NCBI GenBank assembly: GCA_011742915.1
Contig: JAAQTN010000002.1
Coordinates: 124,001-188,000, forward strand
DNA: 64,000 nucleotides
Reading direction: 5' to 3'
DNA from: Billgrantia desiderata
GTDB taxonomy: Bacteria > Pseudomonadota > Gammaproteobacteria > Pseudomonadales > Halomonadaceae
The notes below the pieces were generated by a model that saw only the letters and a program-made list of their open reading frames with translations, was not told the origin of the DNA and ran no database searches. A program made the translations under genes and the position numbers. This document shows, one piece after another, positions 28,609-37,512 of this stretch. Every line of letters starts with the position of its first letter. Position 1 is the stretch's first letter.

Positions 28609-28633
28609 GTTTATGGGCATAAACGATAAACTG
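28609..28633. promoter_or_regulatory. Palindromic candidate operator upstream of tctC
   Basis: GTTTATG-GG-CATAAAC (28609-28624) is a perfect inverted repeat, and the related ATAAACGATAAACTG follows at 28618-28632. It lies about 90-115 bp before the tctC start, in the position expected for the site of the adjacent CitB/DcuR-type regulator. This assignment is inference. Confidence 0.5.
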
Positions 28634-28682
28634 TTCGTTGTGTGCATTTTGTTCATTTTGCTCACGGGCCGCTCTGACACCC

Positions 28683-29429
28683 TCAACTCTCTTCGCACCA
28701 GGCCGCCGCATCACCCACGAGGCGGTAGCGTCTTTCAGGTCTCCCTACATCACCGTAGCCCAGTTCGGCGCCAACTACCTGCACCGACACCAGAAATTCC
28801 AGATAGCGCCGTGCCGTGGAGCGACTCGCTCCCATGGCGCGCGCCACGTCCATGGCCGCCAGAGGCTTGCCGGCACTGTCCAACGCCGCCACCACGGCAC
28901 GCAACGTCAGACGATCGATGCCCTTGGGCAGGCTGCGCGCGGCACTGCCCGGCGCTCCCTCCGGGCGCAGCCGCGACAGCACCCGATCGAGCTCCTCCTG
29001 GCTGAGCTCGTGGCGTGCCGCCAAGGCTTCGCGTTCGCGACGAAAACGCGCCAGCATCTGCGCCATGCGCGCCGCCTCCACGGGCTTGATCAGGTAGTCG
29101 AAGATTCCCCCGCGCAGCGCCTCGGAAATGGTATCGACCTCCCTTGCCGCAGTGATCATGACGATGTCCACGTGCACATGATCCCGGCGCAGCGCCCACA
29201 GCAGCTCCAGCCCTTCGACATCGGGCAGGTAGGCATCCAGCAGCACCAGATGGACCTCTGCCGCATGTTGCGCCATCAGCTCACGCGCCTCTGCTCCACT
29301 GCGAGCCATCCCCACGACTCGAAAGCCTTGGCTCTGCTCGATGAAGGCGCGATGTATCTCGGCGATGCGGAAATCGTCCTCGATGATCAGGATGCCGTAT
29401 TCTTCAGGCGTCGAGCCTGCCTCGTACAT
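28683..29429 (-). CDS. Two-component response regulator, CitB/DcuR type
   Basis: The N-terminal receiver domain (about residues 10-125) has the acidic pocket IIEDD, the phospho-acceptor in LVLLDAYLPD and the invariant Lys in YLIKPVE. The C-terminal part carries a helix-turn-helix (DVARAMGASRSTARRYLEFL). The start at 29429 follows GGGGGAAAGA; an alternative ATG at 29453 overlaps the kinase stop (TAATG). It is co-transcribed after its kinase and sits just upstream of tctCBA, which it probably controls. Confidence 0.9.
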   Translation of the reverse strand: MYEAGSTPEEYGILIIEDDFRIAEIHRAFIEQSQGFRVVGMARSGAEARELMAQHAAEVHLVLLDAYLPDVEGLELLWALRRDHVHVDIVMITAAREVDTISEALRGGIFDYLIKPVEAARMAQMLARFRREREALAARHELSQEELDRVLSRLRPEGAPGSAARSLPKGIDRLTLRAVVAALDSAGKPLAAMDVARAMGASRSTARRYLEFLVSVQVVGAELGYGDVGRPERRYRLVGDAAAWCEES

Positions 29430-29452
29430 TCTTTCCCCCACGAATATTGGCA

Positions 29453-31150
29453 TTATGGTAATGGGTTCTCGGCTTGCGCCGGCTGCACGGTGCGACACAG
29501 GGAGCGAGAGAGCACCACCGTGAAACAGGCACCGCCCAGCTCGCTCTCCTCCAGCGTGATCGCTCCACCATGTTCACGACACAGGCGACTGACCAGCGCC
29601 AGGCCGATACCGCGGTGCTTGCCGGGCTTGGTGGAGAAGCCTTCCTTGAAGATCGCCTCGACGTGTTCGGGCGGCACGCCGGGGCCGTTGTCCTCCACTT
29701 CGATCAGCATCTGCTCACCGAGATCGGTGAAGAACAGCCGCACCTGCCCCTTTGCCCCACCCTGACGTACCGCATGGAAAGCGTTGTCGATCAGGTTGCC
29801 GATCACCGTCATGACGACCTCCTGGCCGGTGAGGGTCAGCGGAGTGGAAAGCGAACTCTGCTCGTCGATCTCGAGATGCACGTCGAGCTCTCGCGCCCGG
29901 GTCAGTTTACCCAAGAGCGTACCGCTCACCACCGGGTCGGCCACGTGCTTCATGAGGAAGGTCATCTGGGCCTGCTGGCGCTCGCTCTCCTGATGGATCA
30001 GCGCCAGAGCGTCTTCGACTCTATCGAGCTGCAGCATGCCCGAGATGGTGTAGAGCTTGTTGGAATACTCGTGAGCCTGGGCACGCAGCATGTCCACGTC
30101 GCGGCTCGCAGCGCTCAGCGCATCGGAGAGTTCGACGATCTCGCGGCGACTGCGGAACGTCGCCACCGCCCCTTCCACTTCGCCGGCGTCGACGATCGGC
30201 ACCCGGTTGACCACCACGGGGTGATCGCCCAGCCACATCTCCTGATCGAACTGCCGCTCGCCCCGCTCCAGCACCTCGGAGAGACGCGAGTTGGGCACCA
30301 GTTCCTGGATCGGCCGCCCCAGCACCTCTTCCTCAGGCGGCAGGCCGAGGAAGCGCCGGCCCTGCTGGTTCACCAGGGTGATCTGCCCTTCGCGGTTCAC
30401 CGCCAGGATGCCCTCGTGAATCGACTGCAGGATGGCCTCCTTCTCCATCGCCAACCGGGCGATCTCGTAAGGCTCGAGGCCGAGGATAACCTTCTTCAGA
30501 TGACGCGAGAGCAGATAGGCGCCGGCGAAGCCGAACACGATCATCAGCGCCACCAGCCACCAGCCCAGGCTGGTGTGCTCGACCACGTCCATGGCCACGC
30601 GGTCGAGCATGAAGCCCACCGAGACGATGCCGATGATGTTGCCCTCGGCATCGAATACCGGGGTCTTGCCGCGCATCGCCTTGCCCAGCGAACCGACCGC
30701 CTCGGAGACGTAGGACTCGCCGTGCAGCAGCGCGCGGTCGTTGTCGCCGCCGACCATGGACTCGCCCAGGCGCTCCGGCAGGGGGTGGGAATAGCGCAGG
30801 CTCTCGGTATTGCCCACCACCACGTAGCGAGCCCCGGTCTCGCGACGGATGCGTTCGGCGATGGGCTGGATGGTGGCGCTGGGATCGGGGTCGTCGAAGG
30901 CGGCGATCAGCTCGGGGATGCTGGCCACGCTGAGCGCCACGGCCAGCGCGCGCTCGCCCATCTGGTGGCTGATGATCTCGCCCTTGCGATGATTGAGATA
31001 GGCGCCTTGAGCCAGCAGCATGGCAGCCAGCAGCACACCTACCAGTAACATCACCTGCAGGCGGAAACTGCGCGTCAGCCAGCTGCGCCGCGCACGTCCG
31101 CGGCGCAGACTCTGAAGCTCGGCAATGGATTCACTGCGCGGGGATGACAT
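29453..31150 (-). CDS. Sensor histidine kinase, CitA/DcuS type
   Basis: A 565-residue inner-membrane kinase. Transmembrane helix 1 spans about residues 30-50 and helix 2 about 195-215. They flank a periplasmic PDC/PAS sensor domain with the carboxylate-binding-type RYVVVGNTESLRYSHP motif. A cytoplasmic PAS follows (about 240-340), then the phospho-acceptor His in AQAHEYSNKLYTISG and the ATPase boxes NLIDNAFHAV, VEDNGPGVP and HRGIGLALV. It likely senses the carboxylate transported by TctABC. Confidence 0.92.
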   Translation of the reverse strand: MSSPRSESIAELQSLRRGRARRSWLTRSFRLQVMLLVGVLLAAMLLAQGAYLNHRKGEIISHQMGERALAVALSVASIPELIAAFDDPDPSATIQPIAERIRRETGARYVVVGNTESLRYSHPLPERLGESMVGGDNDRALLHGESYVSEAVGSLGKAMRGKTPVFDAEGNIIGIVSVGFMLDRVAMDVVEHTSLGWWLVALMIVFGFAGAYLLSRHLKKVILGLEPYEIARLAMEKEAILQSIHEGILAVNREGQITLVNQQGRRFLGLPPEEEVLGRPIQELVPNSRLSEVLERGERQFDQEMWLGDHPVVVNRVPIVDAGEVEGAVATFRSRREIVELSDALSAASRDVDMLRAQAHEYSNKLYTISGMLQLDRVEDALALIHQESERQQAQMTFLMKHVADPVVSGTLLGKLTRARELDVHLEIDEQSSLSTPLTLTGQEVVMTVIGNLIDNAFHAVRQGGAKGQVRLFFTDLGEQMLIEVEDNGPGVPPEHVEAIFKEGFSTKPGKHRGIGLALVSRLCREHGGAITLEESELGGACFTVVLSRSLCRTVQPAQAENPLP

Positions 31151-31225
31151 GAGCGAAGCCCGACGTGAACGAAAGCGTCATTGTCGCATGGCTGGACGGC
31201 CGAGGCATCCGCCGGCCGGGCTCGC

Positions 31226-31615
31226 TCACTCCGGCGTCAGGCGCACGTTCACCACACCGGGCCCGATCATGTCGAGTTCCTCAGCCGCGCGGCGCGAGAC
31301 GTCGATGACCCTGCCGCGCACGAAGGGGCCGCGGTCGTTGATGCGCACCACCGTCTCACGACCGTTGTCCAGCCGCGTGACGCGCACATGGGTACCGAAC
31401 GGCAGGCTGCGGTGAGCCGCCGTCAGCGCGTTGCGGTCGTGGCGCTCGCCGCTGGCGGTCTGGCGGCCGTGATAGCGGTCGGCATAGAACGAAGCCTGGC
31501 CCTGCTCACCGTTCCAGCCGGACGGTGCCGAGACGCGCTCGCCCTGTCCGCCGCCGCGTCCGGCGCAGCCGGCGATCAGCACGGCCATGAACAACACGAG
31601 CGCGACTCTGATCAT
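31226..31615 (-). CDS. RlpA-like lipoprotein (double-psi beta-barrel)
   Basis: The 129-residue product has a lipobox LIAGC (Cys at residue 17) and an RlpA-type DPBB domain with [33 protein letters not shown] and [19 protein letters not shown]. RlpA proteins are septal-ring lytic transglycosylases that cut glycan strands lacking stem peptides. This short form lacks the SPOR domain, so septal targeting may differ. It follows the kinase gene in the same direction but has its own start site. Confidence 0.85.
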   Translation of the reverse strand: MIRVALVLFMAVLIAGCAGRGGGQGERVSAPSGWNGEQGQASFYADRYHGRQTASGERHDRNALTAAHRSLPFGTHVRVTRLDNGRETVVRINDRGPFVRGRVIDVSRRAAEELDMIGPGVVNVRLTPE

Positions 31616-31688
31616 CTCTCTTCACCTCGAAGGACGTTCCCAACGAACCGGCCCGACATTAGCTTCAAGTGCAACGACAGACAAGTGC

Positions 31689-33149
31689 TCAGCCGGCCAG
31701 GGTACGCCGCAGCCGCGGGCTCACCAGCTCGCCGAGCAGGGTGATCAGCGCCAGCACGCCCAGCAGCCAGGGCCAGTGCATGCCGAATTCCAGGCGCGCG
31801 ATACCCAGCGCATCGACGAAGATCACCAGGATGCCCAGCGGGCTCACGTAGCGCACCATGAACAGCCACAGCGCATGCCACTGCGCCGAGAGGCCCAGCT
31901 CCTCACGGAAGCTCTCGCTCTTCAGCACGAAGCCGGCCAGCAGCGCCATGCCCAGGCCGCCCAGCGGCATCATCCAGCGCGAGGTGAGGTAGTCCAGCCA
32001 GTCGAAGAAGTGACGGCCGGCCAGGGTCCAGTCGGCCCCCAGATTGAACGACAACATCGCCAGGGTGCTCACCAGCCACAGCACGATGCCGGTACCCCAG
32101 GCCGCGGTGCGTCGGCTGATGCCCTTGTTGTCCACCAGCCAGGAGACGGTGGCCTCGACCATGGAGATCGACGAGGTCAGCGCCGCCATGGAGAGCATGA
32201 CGAAGAACAGGATGCCGAACAGCGTGCCCAGCGGCATGGCCTGGAACGCCAGCGGCAAGCTCATGAAGATCAGGCCCGGCCCCTCGCCGGGGTTCATGCC
32301 GTTGGCGAAGATGATGGGGAAGATCGCCAGCCCCGCCATCAGCGCCACCAGGGTATCGGCAATCGCCACGCTGAAGGTGGTGCGCGCAATGGACGTGCGC
32401 GACGGCAGGTAGCTGCCGTAAGTGAGGATGGCCCCCGAGGCCAGCGACAGGGTAAAGAAGGCATGACCCAGGGCAGCCAGCATGCCGTCGCTGGTCAGGC
32501 TGCCGGCATTGAACGAGAACAGGAAACGCCAGGCCTCGCCGAAGCCGCCGGAGAACACGCCGTAGCCGATCAGTATGAGCAGCATGATGACCATGCCCGG
32601 CATCATCCAACTGACGCTGCGCTCGATGCCCGCTTGCACCCCCTTGCCCACGATCAGCATGGTCAGAAGCGTCACCAGGGTGCTCCAGAAGCCCAGGTTG
32701 AAGGGATTCTCGTTGTTGGCGACGAAGATCGCCACCATGTCGTCCACGCCGCTGCCGGCGAGCTGACCGGACACCATCTTCCACAGATAGGAGAACGACC
32801 AGCCGGCCACCACCACGTAGAAGGAGAGGATCATGAAGCCGGCCAGCATCGCCATCCAGCCTAGCAGCGACCACAGCGGCGACCGCCCCGATTCCGTCAC
32901 CACGCGGCGTACCGCATCGATGGGACTGCCGCGGCCACGTCGACCGAAAGCGATTTCGGTCATCATCACCGGCACGCCCACCGCCAGGATGCAGGCCAGA
33001 TAGACCAGCACGAAAGCGCCGCCGCCGTGCTCGCCGGTGATATAGGGAAACTTCCAGATATTGCCCAGGCCGACGGCAGAACCGGTCGCCGCCAGCACGA
33101 AGCCCCAGCGGCCCAGCCACTGAGCGCGAGGTTGTTGCTCGGTCGTCAT
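31689..33149 (-). CDS. Sodium-dependent transporter, NSS/SNF family
   Basis: This 486-residue protein has about 11-12 transmembrane helices. The LeuT-type signature is clear: FVLAATGSAVGLGNIWKFPY in helix 1, GGGAFVLVYL, and the helix 6-7 region LASGAILTYGSYL. Members import amino acids or related compounds with sodium. Substrate not determinable. It has no strong ribosome site. An AT-rich region upstream (33180-33285) probably holds its promoter. Confidence 0.9.
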   Translation of the reverse strand: MTTEQQPRAQWLGRWGFVLAATGSAVGLGNIWKFPYITGEHGGGAFVLVYLACILAVGVPVMMTEIAFGRRGRGSPIDAVRRVVTESGRSPLWSLLGWMAMLAGFMILSFYVVVAGWSFSYLWKMVSGQLAGSGVDDMVAIFVANNENPFNLGFWSTLVTLLTMLIVGKGVQAGIERSVSWMMPGMVIMLLILIGYGVFSGGFGEAWRFLFSFNAGSLTSDGMLAALGHAFFTLSLASGAILTYGSYLPSRTSIARTTFSVAIADTLVALMAGLAIFPIIFANGMNPGEGPGLIFMSLPLAFQAMPLGTLFGILFFVMLSMAALTSSISMVEATVSWLVDNKGISRRTAAWGTGIVLWLVSTLAMLSFNLGADWTLAGRHFFDWLDYLTSRWMMPLGGLGMALLAGFVLKSESFREELGLSAQWHALWLFMVRYVSPLGILVIFVDALGIARLEFGMHWPWLLGVLALITLLGELVSPRLRRTLAG

Positions 33150-33286
33150 TACGTCACCAGAGGAGTGGAATTATTATCTACCTACCCAATACCCAGAAAA
33201 TTGGCGGGCATTGTGAAGGATTTTGTTGGCAAATGGGATAGGAGCGAATTTTTATTCTAATAATTCATACAAAACAATAGGAAAGC

Positions 33287-33441
33287 CATGATTTATGTCG
33301 CGAGCGAAGATAGGCTGGCCGCCGCCGGAGCGGAGCTGCCGGAGTGTAGCCTGCTACATGAGGACAGTGACGGTCCGACGCATCGGCACCGCCGGCGGCC
33401 AGCTCTCTTCATCAAGTGCGCGAGCGCAGCAATAAATCATG
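33287..33441. repeat. 155-bp nested inverted-repeat element
   Basis: Outer arms CATGATTTAT (33287-33296) and ATAAATCATG (33432-33441) are perfectly inverted. Inner arms GCTGGCCGCCG (33314-33324) and CGGCGGCCAGC (33393-33403) are also perfectly inverted. The element fills most of the space between the hpd stop and the symporter's upstream AT-rich region. It could be a small non-autonomous mobile element or a structured transcript end for hpd. Confidence 0.6.
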
Positions 33442-33446
33442 TTTTC

Positions 33447-34538
33447 CTAGAGTACGCCACGGCGCATTTGATCCTCTTCGATGGATTCGAACAGGGCCTT
33501 GAAGTTGCCCTCGCCGAAACCGTCGTTGCCCTTGCGCTGAATGATCTCGAAGAAGATCGGACCGATCACGGTCTCGGTGAAGATCTGCAGCAGTACGCCC
33601 TCGTCCGGACCGCCGTCGATCAGCAGGCTCAGCTCGCGCAGATCCTCGACGTTCTCCTCGTGGTTGGGCACGCGAGTGTCGACCTTCTCGTAGTAGGTGT
33701 CCGGGGTGGTGAGGAAGGTCACGCCGTTGGCGCGCAGGCCCCGCACGGTGGCGTAGATGTCGTCGGTGGCCATGGCCAGATGCTGGATACCCTCACCGTT
33801 GTACTCACGCAGGAACTCGGCGATCTGCGAGCTATCGTCGGCGGACTCGTTGATCGGGATGTGCATCTTGCCGCAGGGGGCGGTCATGGCGCGGGAGTGC
33901 AGGCCGGTCTTCTTGCCCTTGATGTCGAAGTAGCGGTTCTCGCGGAAGTTGGCAATCTCGGTGTAGAAGTCGGCCCACTTGTCCATCTGGCCGCGGTCGA
34001 CGTTGTGGGTCAGGTGATCGAGCACCTTCAGACCCACGCTGTTGTCGTTGGGCGAACGGCCGGGAATCGGCTCGAAGTCGATGTCGTAGATGGTACGGCC
34101 TTCGCTGTCGACCTTGTTGTCGACGAAGTAGAGCAGCGAGCCACCGATGCCGCGTACCGCGGGAATGCCCACCTCGCCGGGACCGACCGGATTCTCCACC
34201 GCCTCGGCGCCGTGGGCCAGGGCATACTCGAAGGCCTGCTTGGCGTCGGCCACCTTCCACGCCATGGCGCAGGCACAGGGGCCGTGCACCTTGGCAAACT
34301 CGGCCGCGTGGCTGTCCGGCTCGGCGTTGAGTACGAAGTTGACGTTCTCCTGCTGGAACAGGAACACCTGCTTGGAGCGGTGCTTGCGCGTCTCGGTGAA
34401 GCCCATGCGGTTGAACAGCGCGCGCAGTTCCTCGATGCCTTCGGCGCTGGGTGCGCTGTACTCGACGAACTCGAAGCCGTTGGTACCGATCGGATTGTCT
34501 TGTGAGATCGGTGAAACGGTCTTGGCGGGTGCGTTCAT
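33447..34538 (-). CDS. hpd: 4-Hydroxyphenylpyruvate dioxygenase
   Basis: Hpd converts 4-hydroxyphenylpyruvate to homogentisate in tyrosine catabolism. The 363-residue product has the two iron-binding histidines (VLDHLTHNV and GIQHLAMAT) and the glutamate (IFFEIIQRKG), with the typical C-terminal GFGEGNFKALFESIE. The ATG at 34538 follows GGAGGAAACA. Two TyrR-type boxes lie 170-260 bases upstream. The later genes of the pathway (hmgA, fahA) are not in the window. Confidence 0.97.
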   Translation of the reverse strand: MNAPAKTVSPISQDNPIGTNGFEFVEYSAPSAEGIEELRALFNRMGFTETRKHRSKQVFLFQQENVNFVLNAEPDSHAAEFAKVHGPCACAMAWKVADAKQAFEYALAHGAEAVENPVGPGEVGIPAVRGIGGSLLYFVDNKVDSEGRTIYDIDFEPIPGRSPNDNSVGLKVLDHLTHNVDRGQMDKWADFYTEIANFRENRYFDIKGKKTGLHSRAMTAPCGKMHIPINESADDSSQIAEFLREYNGEGIQHLAMATDDIYATVRGLRANGVTFLTTPDTYYEKVDTRVPNHEENVEDLRELSLLIDGGPDEGVLLQIFTETVIGPIFFEIIQRKGNDGFGEGNFKALFESIEEDQMRRGVL

Positions 34539-34705
34539 TGTTTCCTCCAGGGGGTGGACGTTATTGTGCAAGCGCAGTGTCTGCGTCGGGTTCGGCACCC
34601 CTCGAGGTGCCAACGGGTGACTCCAGACTAGTGCGCGCCCTCTCCCCGAGAAACGCCCCGCGAGCACCTTTGGCAGCGCCCGCTGGGGATAACTCGCCAG
34701 CGCCA

Positions 34706-34795
34706 TGTAAAAGAATCCTTACAGCCGATCCAGGTGCGACGACAGCGCACTTCGGGTGGTGCGATATCGTGACAGGGCGTAAAGCCCTCTTTACA
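34706..34795. promoter_or_regulatory. Two TyrR/PhhR boxes upstream of hpd
   Basis: TGTAAA-N6-CTTACA (34706-34723) and CGTAAA-N6-TTTACA (34778-34795) each match the TyrR consensus TGTAAA-N6-TTTACA at 11 of 12 bases. They lie 72 bp apart, near seven helical turns. A TyrR/PhhR-family regulator is encoded at 49123-50685 in the same window. Confidence 0.75.
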
Positions 34796-34796
34796 C

Positions 34797-34938
34797 TGGA
34801 GCCCAACTCAACTTGCCGAGCGAGATGCAGCACAAGGCGCACGGAGCGCAGGAACCGGAGCCTATGCGTTATAGGTGAGGATGACGAGCACCGCGCAACG
34901 CAGTGATTCGCTCGCGCAGGCAGTTGCGTTGGGCTCCA
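34797..34938. repeat. 142-bp imperfect palindromic element between hpd promoter and argO
   Basis: The arms TGGAGCCCAAC (34797-34807) and GTTGGGCTCCA (34928-34938) are perfectly inverted, and the match extends inward through CAACT/AGTTG with one mismatch and one bulge to GCC/GGC. An inner stem CCTAT-GCGTT-ATAGG is present. It begins one base after the second TyrR box and ends exactly at the argO stop codon, so it may also act as a transcript end. Confidence 0.7.
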
Positions 34939-35547
34939 TTAAGGCATCATTGCTCCACTCGCCAACCGCCACGCCACCCAGGCCAGAATGAGCCCGATCA
35001 CCAGGTCGATGGCACACCACACTCTGGGGCTGGCCAGCCGTGGCGCCAGCCAGCCCGCCGCCGCGGCCAGGCCGAAGAACCAGCCGAACGAGGCCATCGC
35101 CGCACCGATGAAAAAGCCCAGCGGGCTCGGCTGCACCGCGCCAATGGCGCCGAGCAGTACCACCGTTTCGAGATAGACCTGGGGATTGAGCAGGGTCACC
35201 GCCAGCGTTGCCGCCAGAGCGGCCTGCCACGACTGGATGCCGCCGCCACCCGCTACCAGGGCCTGACCGATGAAGACCCGACGAAACGCCAGCGATGCCT
35301 GCCAGGCCAGGAAGGCGGCACCGGCCCAACGGGCCACTTCCATCAGCGTCTCCTGCTGAGCGATCAATATGCCCAGGCCCAGCACGCCGACACCGACCAG
35401 CAGCCAGTCGCACAGTGCACAGACCCCGGCCACCAGCCAGGCATGCTGCCGGCGCAGGCTCTGCTGCAGCACGAAGGCATTCTGGGCACCGATGGCGACG
35501 ATCAGCCCGGCGCAGATCAGTAACCCGTTGAGCCATGACAACCACAT
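34939..35547 (-). CDS. argO: LysE/ArgO family amino acid exporter
   Basis: The 202-residue product has five to six transmembrane helices and the LysE hallmarks LIVAIGAQNAFVLQQSLRR at the N-terminus and TLLNPQVYLETVVLLGA in the middle. It exports basic amino acids (arginine or lysine). The ATG at 35547 has a GGGAGA site. It is divergent from an ArgP-type regulator gene, the arrangement in which ArgP controls argO. Confidence 0.92.
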   Translation of the reverse strand: MWLSWLNGLLICAGLIVAIGAQNAFVLQQSLRRQHAWLVAGVCALCDWLLVGVGVLGLGILIAQQETLMEVARWAGAAFLAWQASLAFRRVFIGQALVAGGGGIQSWQAALAATLAVTLLNPQVYLETVVLLGAIGAVQPSPLGFFIGAAMASFGWFFGLAAAAGWLAPRLASPRVWCAIDLVIGLILAWVAWRLASGAMMP

Positions 35548-35641
35548 CGTTTTTTCTCCCTGGCAAGTCGATGCCGCCAAGGCTAAGCTCGCCATGATGA
35601 TAAGAGAAATAAATAAACGAATTTGGGGATTAGCATTACTG

Positions 35642-36577
35642 ATGCTGGACTACAAACTGCTCGAGGCACTGATGGCGGTGATCGATCAAGGCGGTTTCGA
35701 ACGCGGCGCGCGATACCTGGGGCTCACGCAATCGGCGGTGTCGCAGCGTATCAAGCTGCTCGAGGCACGCCTGGGCCAGCCGGTGCTGGTGCGCAGCCCA
35801 CGCCTCGCTCCCACCCCGCTGGGGCGGAAACTGCTCAACCATGCCCAGCAGGTGCGCCTGCTGGAAGGCGACCTGCTCGGTGAAGTGCCAGCGCTCGGCA
35901 GCGGTGAGCAACGCTTGCGCCTGGCGATCAACGCCGACAGCCTGGCCACCTGGTGGCCGGAGGCCATCGGACGCTTCTGCGAGGAACATCCCGTGCTGTT
36001 CGATCTGGTGGTGGAGGATCAGGAGGTGGCGCTCAAGCGCATGCGCGACGGTGACGTAGCCGGCTGCATCTGCGACTCGCCCACGCCGGTGCAAGGCGCG
36101 CGCAGTTATCCGCTGGGCAGTATGCGCTATCGCGCCCTGGCCAGCCCCGCCTTCGTGGCGCGTCATTTCGCCGAGGGCGTAACCCCGGAGGCGCTGCGCC
36201 GGGCGCCGGCCATCGTGTTCGGCCCCGACGACCGCCTGCAGCACCGCTATCTGTCCCAGCACGGCGTGGAGCCGCCCTTCCCCCATCACCTCTGCCCCTC
36301 TTCGGAGGGTTTCGTCGGCCTGGCCCTGGCCGGGCTAGGCTACGGCATGGTGCCGGAGCGCCAGGCCGAGCGCGAACTGAGCGAGGGCCGCCTATTGGAG
36401 ATCGACGCCGGCCCGCACCTGGCCGAAGGAAGGCTGGTCGATCTCTCGCCGGGCCATGTCATCGACGTACCGCTCTACTGGCACCACTGGCGCCAGGGCG
36501 GCAAGGTGCTCGACGCCCTCACCGACCACCTGCTGCGCCTGGGCGATGCCTGGCTCACGCCGCTATCCACGGCATGA
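35642..36577 (+). CDS. argP: LysR-type regulator ArgP
   Basis: The 311-residue protein opens with MLDYKLLEALMAVIDQGGFE, the ArgP/IciA start, followed by the winged helix (GLTQSAVSQRIKLLE) and a LysR effector domain. ArgP activates argO in response to arginine, with lysine opposing. The start at 35642 lacks a strong ribosome site; upstream in-frame ATGs at 35594-35597 are alternatives that would add 15-16 residues. It is divergently paired with argO, 94 bp apart. Confidence 0.9.
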   Translation: MLDYKLLEALMAVIDQGGFERGARYLGLTQSAVSQRIKLLEARLGQPVLVRSPRLAPTPLGRKLLNHAQQVRLLEGDLLGEVPALGSGEQRLRLAINADSLATWWPEAIGRFCEEHPVLFDLVVEDQEVALKRMRDGDVAGCICDSPTPVQGARSYPLGSMRYRALASPAFVARHFAEGVTPEALRRAPAIVFGPDDRLQHRYLSQHGVEPPFPHHLCPSSEGFVGLALAGLGYGMVPERQAERELSEGRLLEIDAGPHLAEGRLVDLSPGHVIDVPLYWHHWRQGGKVLDALTDHLLRLGDAWLTPLSTA

Positions 36578-36582
36578 GCGAA

Positions 36583-36888
36583 TCACGAACCGCGTAGCTT
36601 GTTTTCTACGCTCGACACCTTGTCGGCCATGGACTGCTCGCGGTCGGTGCGAGTGCCCAGCTTGATGGTGGTGGTGATGCGCGGCGCGCCCATCTCGTGC
36701 ACCACCTCGTGGCAGCGCTTGACCACCGCCATCACCTCATCCCACGGCCCCTCGATGTTGGTACCGTAGGCATGCATGTGGTGCTCGAGGCCCGAGGCCT
36801 CGATCACCCGCTGGCAGGCGGCGATCTGCGGCGAGACCGACACGCCCACCCCCAGCGGGACGACGCAGAGATCGATGATGACGTGCAT
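36583..36888 (-). CDS. MTH1187/YkoF family thiamine-binding protein
   Basis: The 101-residue ferredoxin-like fold protein has MHVIIDLCVVPLGVGVSVSP, HAYGTNIEGPWDEVMAVVKRCHE and TIKLGTRTDRE, matching the MTH1187 (thiamine-binding) family. It is predicted to be soluble and multimeric. The ATG at 36888 has an AAGGGG site. It converges closely with argP (five bases apart). Physiological role uncertain. Confidence 0.85.
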   Translation of the reverse strand: MHVIIDLCVVPLGVGVSVSPQIAACQRVIEASGLEHHMHAYGTNIEGPWDEVMAVVKRCHEVVHEMGAPRITTTIKLGTRTDREQSMADKVSSVENKLRGS

Positions 36889-37053
36889 GGTGGTAGCCCC
36901 TTCGACAGCATCAGACAAAACGACACCCCATGGTAACGCAGGACACGCTAATCGACAGGGGCGCATCTGGGCGAAGTCCGCAAATCGTTCGCTCAGGTAT
37001 TGACCAAGCTTCCAGGCGAAGTCCTGCTTTCTGACCTGGACCGACCTTCTCCG

Positions 37054-37512
37054 TCAAACCTGAGGATAAAGCCGTCGGTCAGCCGGGAATGACTCACTGC
37101 TCAATGCTGCTTTGCTTGCATCTGGATGAAGAGGGTTGAGGAGAAAGTTCATGTTGTGGGGAACGATGGCGGAGGGCACTCGCAGCAGAAGCGACTCTCC
37201 CGCTTCAAGCCAAGCGTCCCCAAGGCGCCGTGTGATGTTCAGGTCATCACGCCATGTCGCATCCAGGTCGACCGTGGGCGCGCGACTCACGGCCCCGGAA
37301 GGAAGCTCCACTCGTAGCAGGGTGAATGCCTCGGGAAGTTCGTCTGGCTCCCCTTCCATATGCACCAGGATTTCCAACAGGCAGATGGCCGGGCAATCGC
37401 CGAGGTAGACGATGGGCCTGCCCTTGTTGTGCCAACGCCCAGCCACCTTGGTACCGCCAATGCCCGAGAGATCCTGAAACTGTGAGATCCACCAGAGGCT
37501 TTCCTTGGTCAT
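37054..37512 (-). CDS. RES-domain toxin (NAD+-degrading type)
   Basis: The 152-residue product has the RES-type core GTKVAGRWHNKGRPIVYLGD followed by AICLLEILVHM, giving the conserved Arg, Tyr and Glu of the family. RES toxins split NAD+ by phosphorolysis or hydrolysis. It is encoded after, and overlaps by four bases, an Xre/MbcA/ParS-type antitoxin gene, the normal order for this type II toxin-antitoxin class. It lies next to the jet operon. The C-terminus ends at ADRRLYPQV, as in intact members. Confidence 0.85.
   Translation of the reverse strand: MTKESLWWISQFQDLSGIGGTKVAGRWHNKGRPIVYLGDCPAICLLEILVHMEGEPDELPEAFTLLRVELPSGAVSRAPTVDLDATWRDDLNITRRLGDAWLEAGESLLLRVPSAIVPHNMNFLLNPLHPDASKAALSSESFPADRRLYPQV

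Noticed and set aside
29474..31048. 524-codon plus-strand ORF
   Set aside because: It is the antisense shadow of the CitA-type kinase gene.
33288..34505. 405-codon plus-strand ORF
   Set aside because: It is the antisense shadow of hpd; its start lies in the inverted-repeat element.
34903..35523. 206-codon plus-strand ORF over argO
   Set aside because: It is the antisense shadow of argO.
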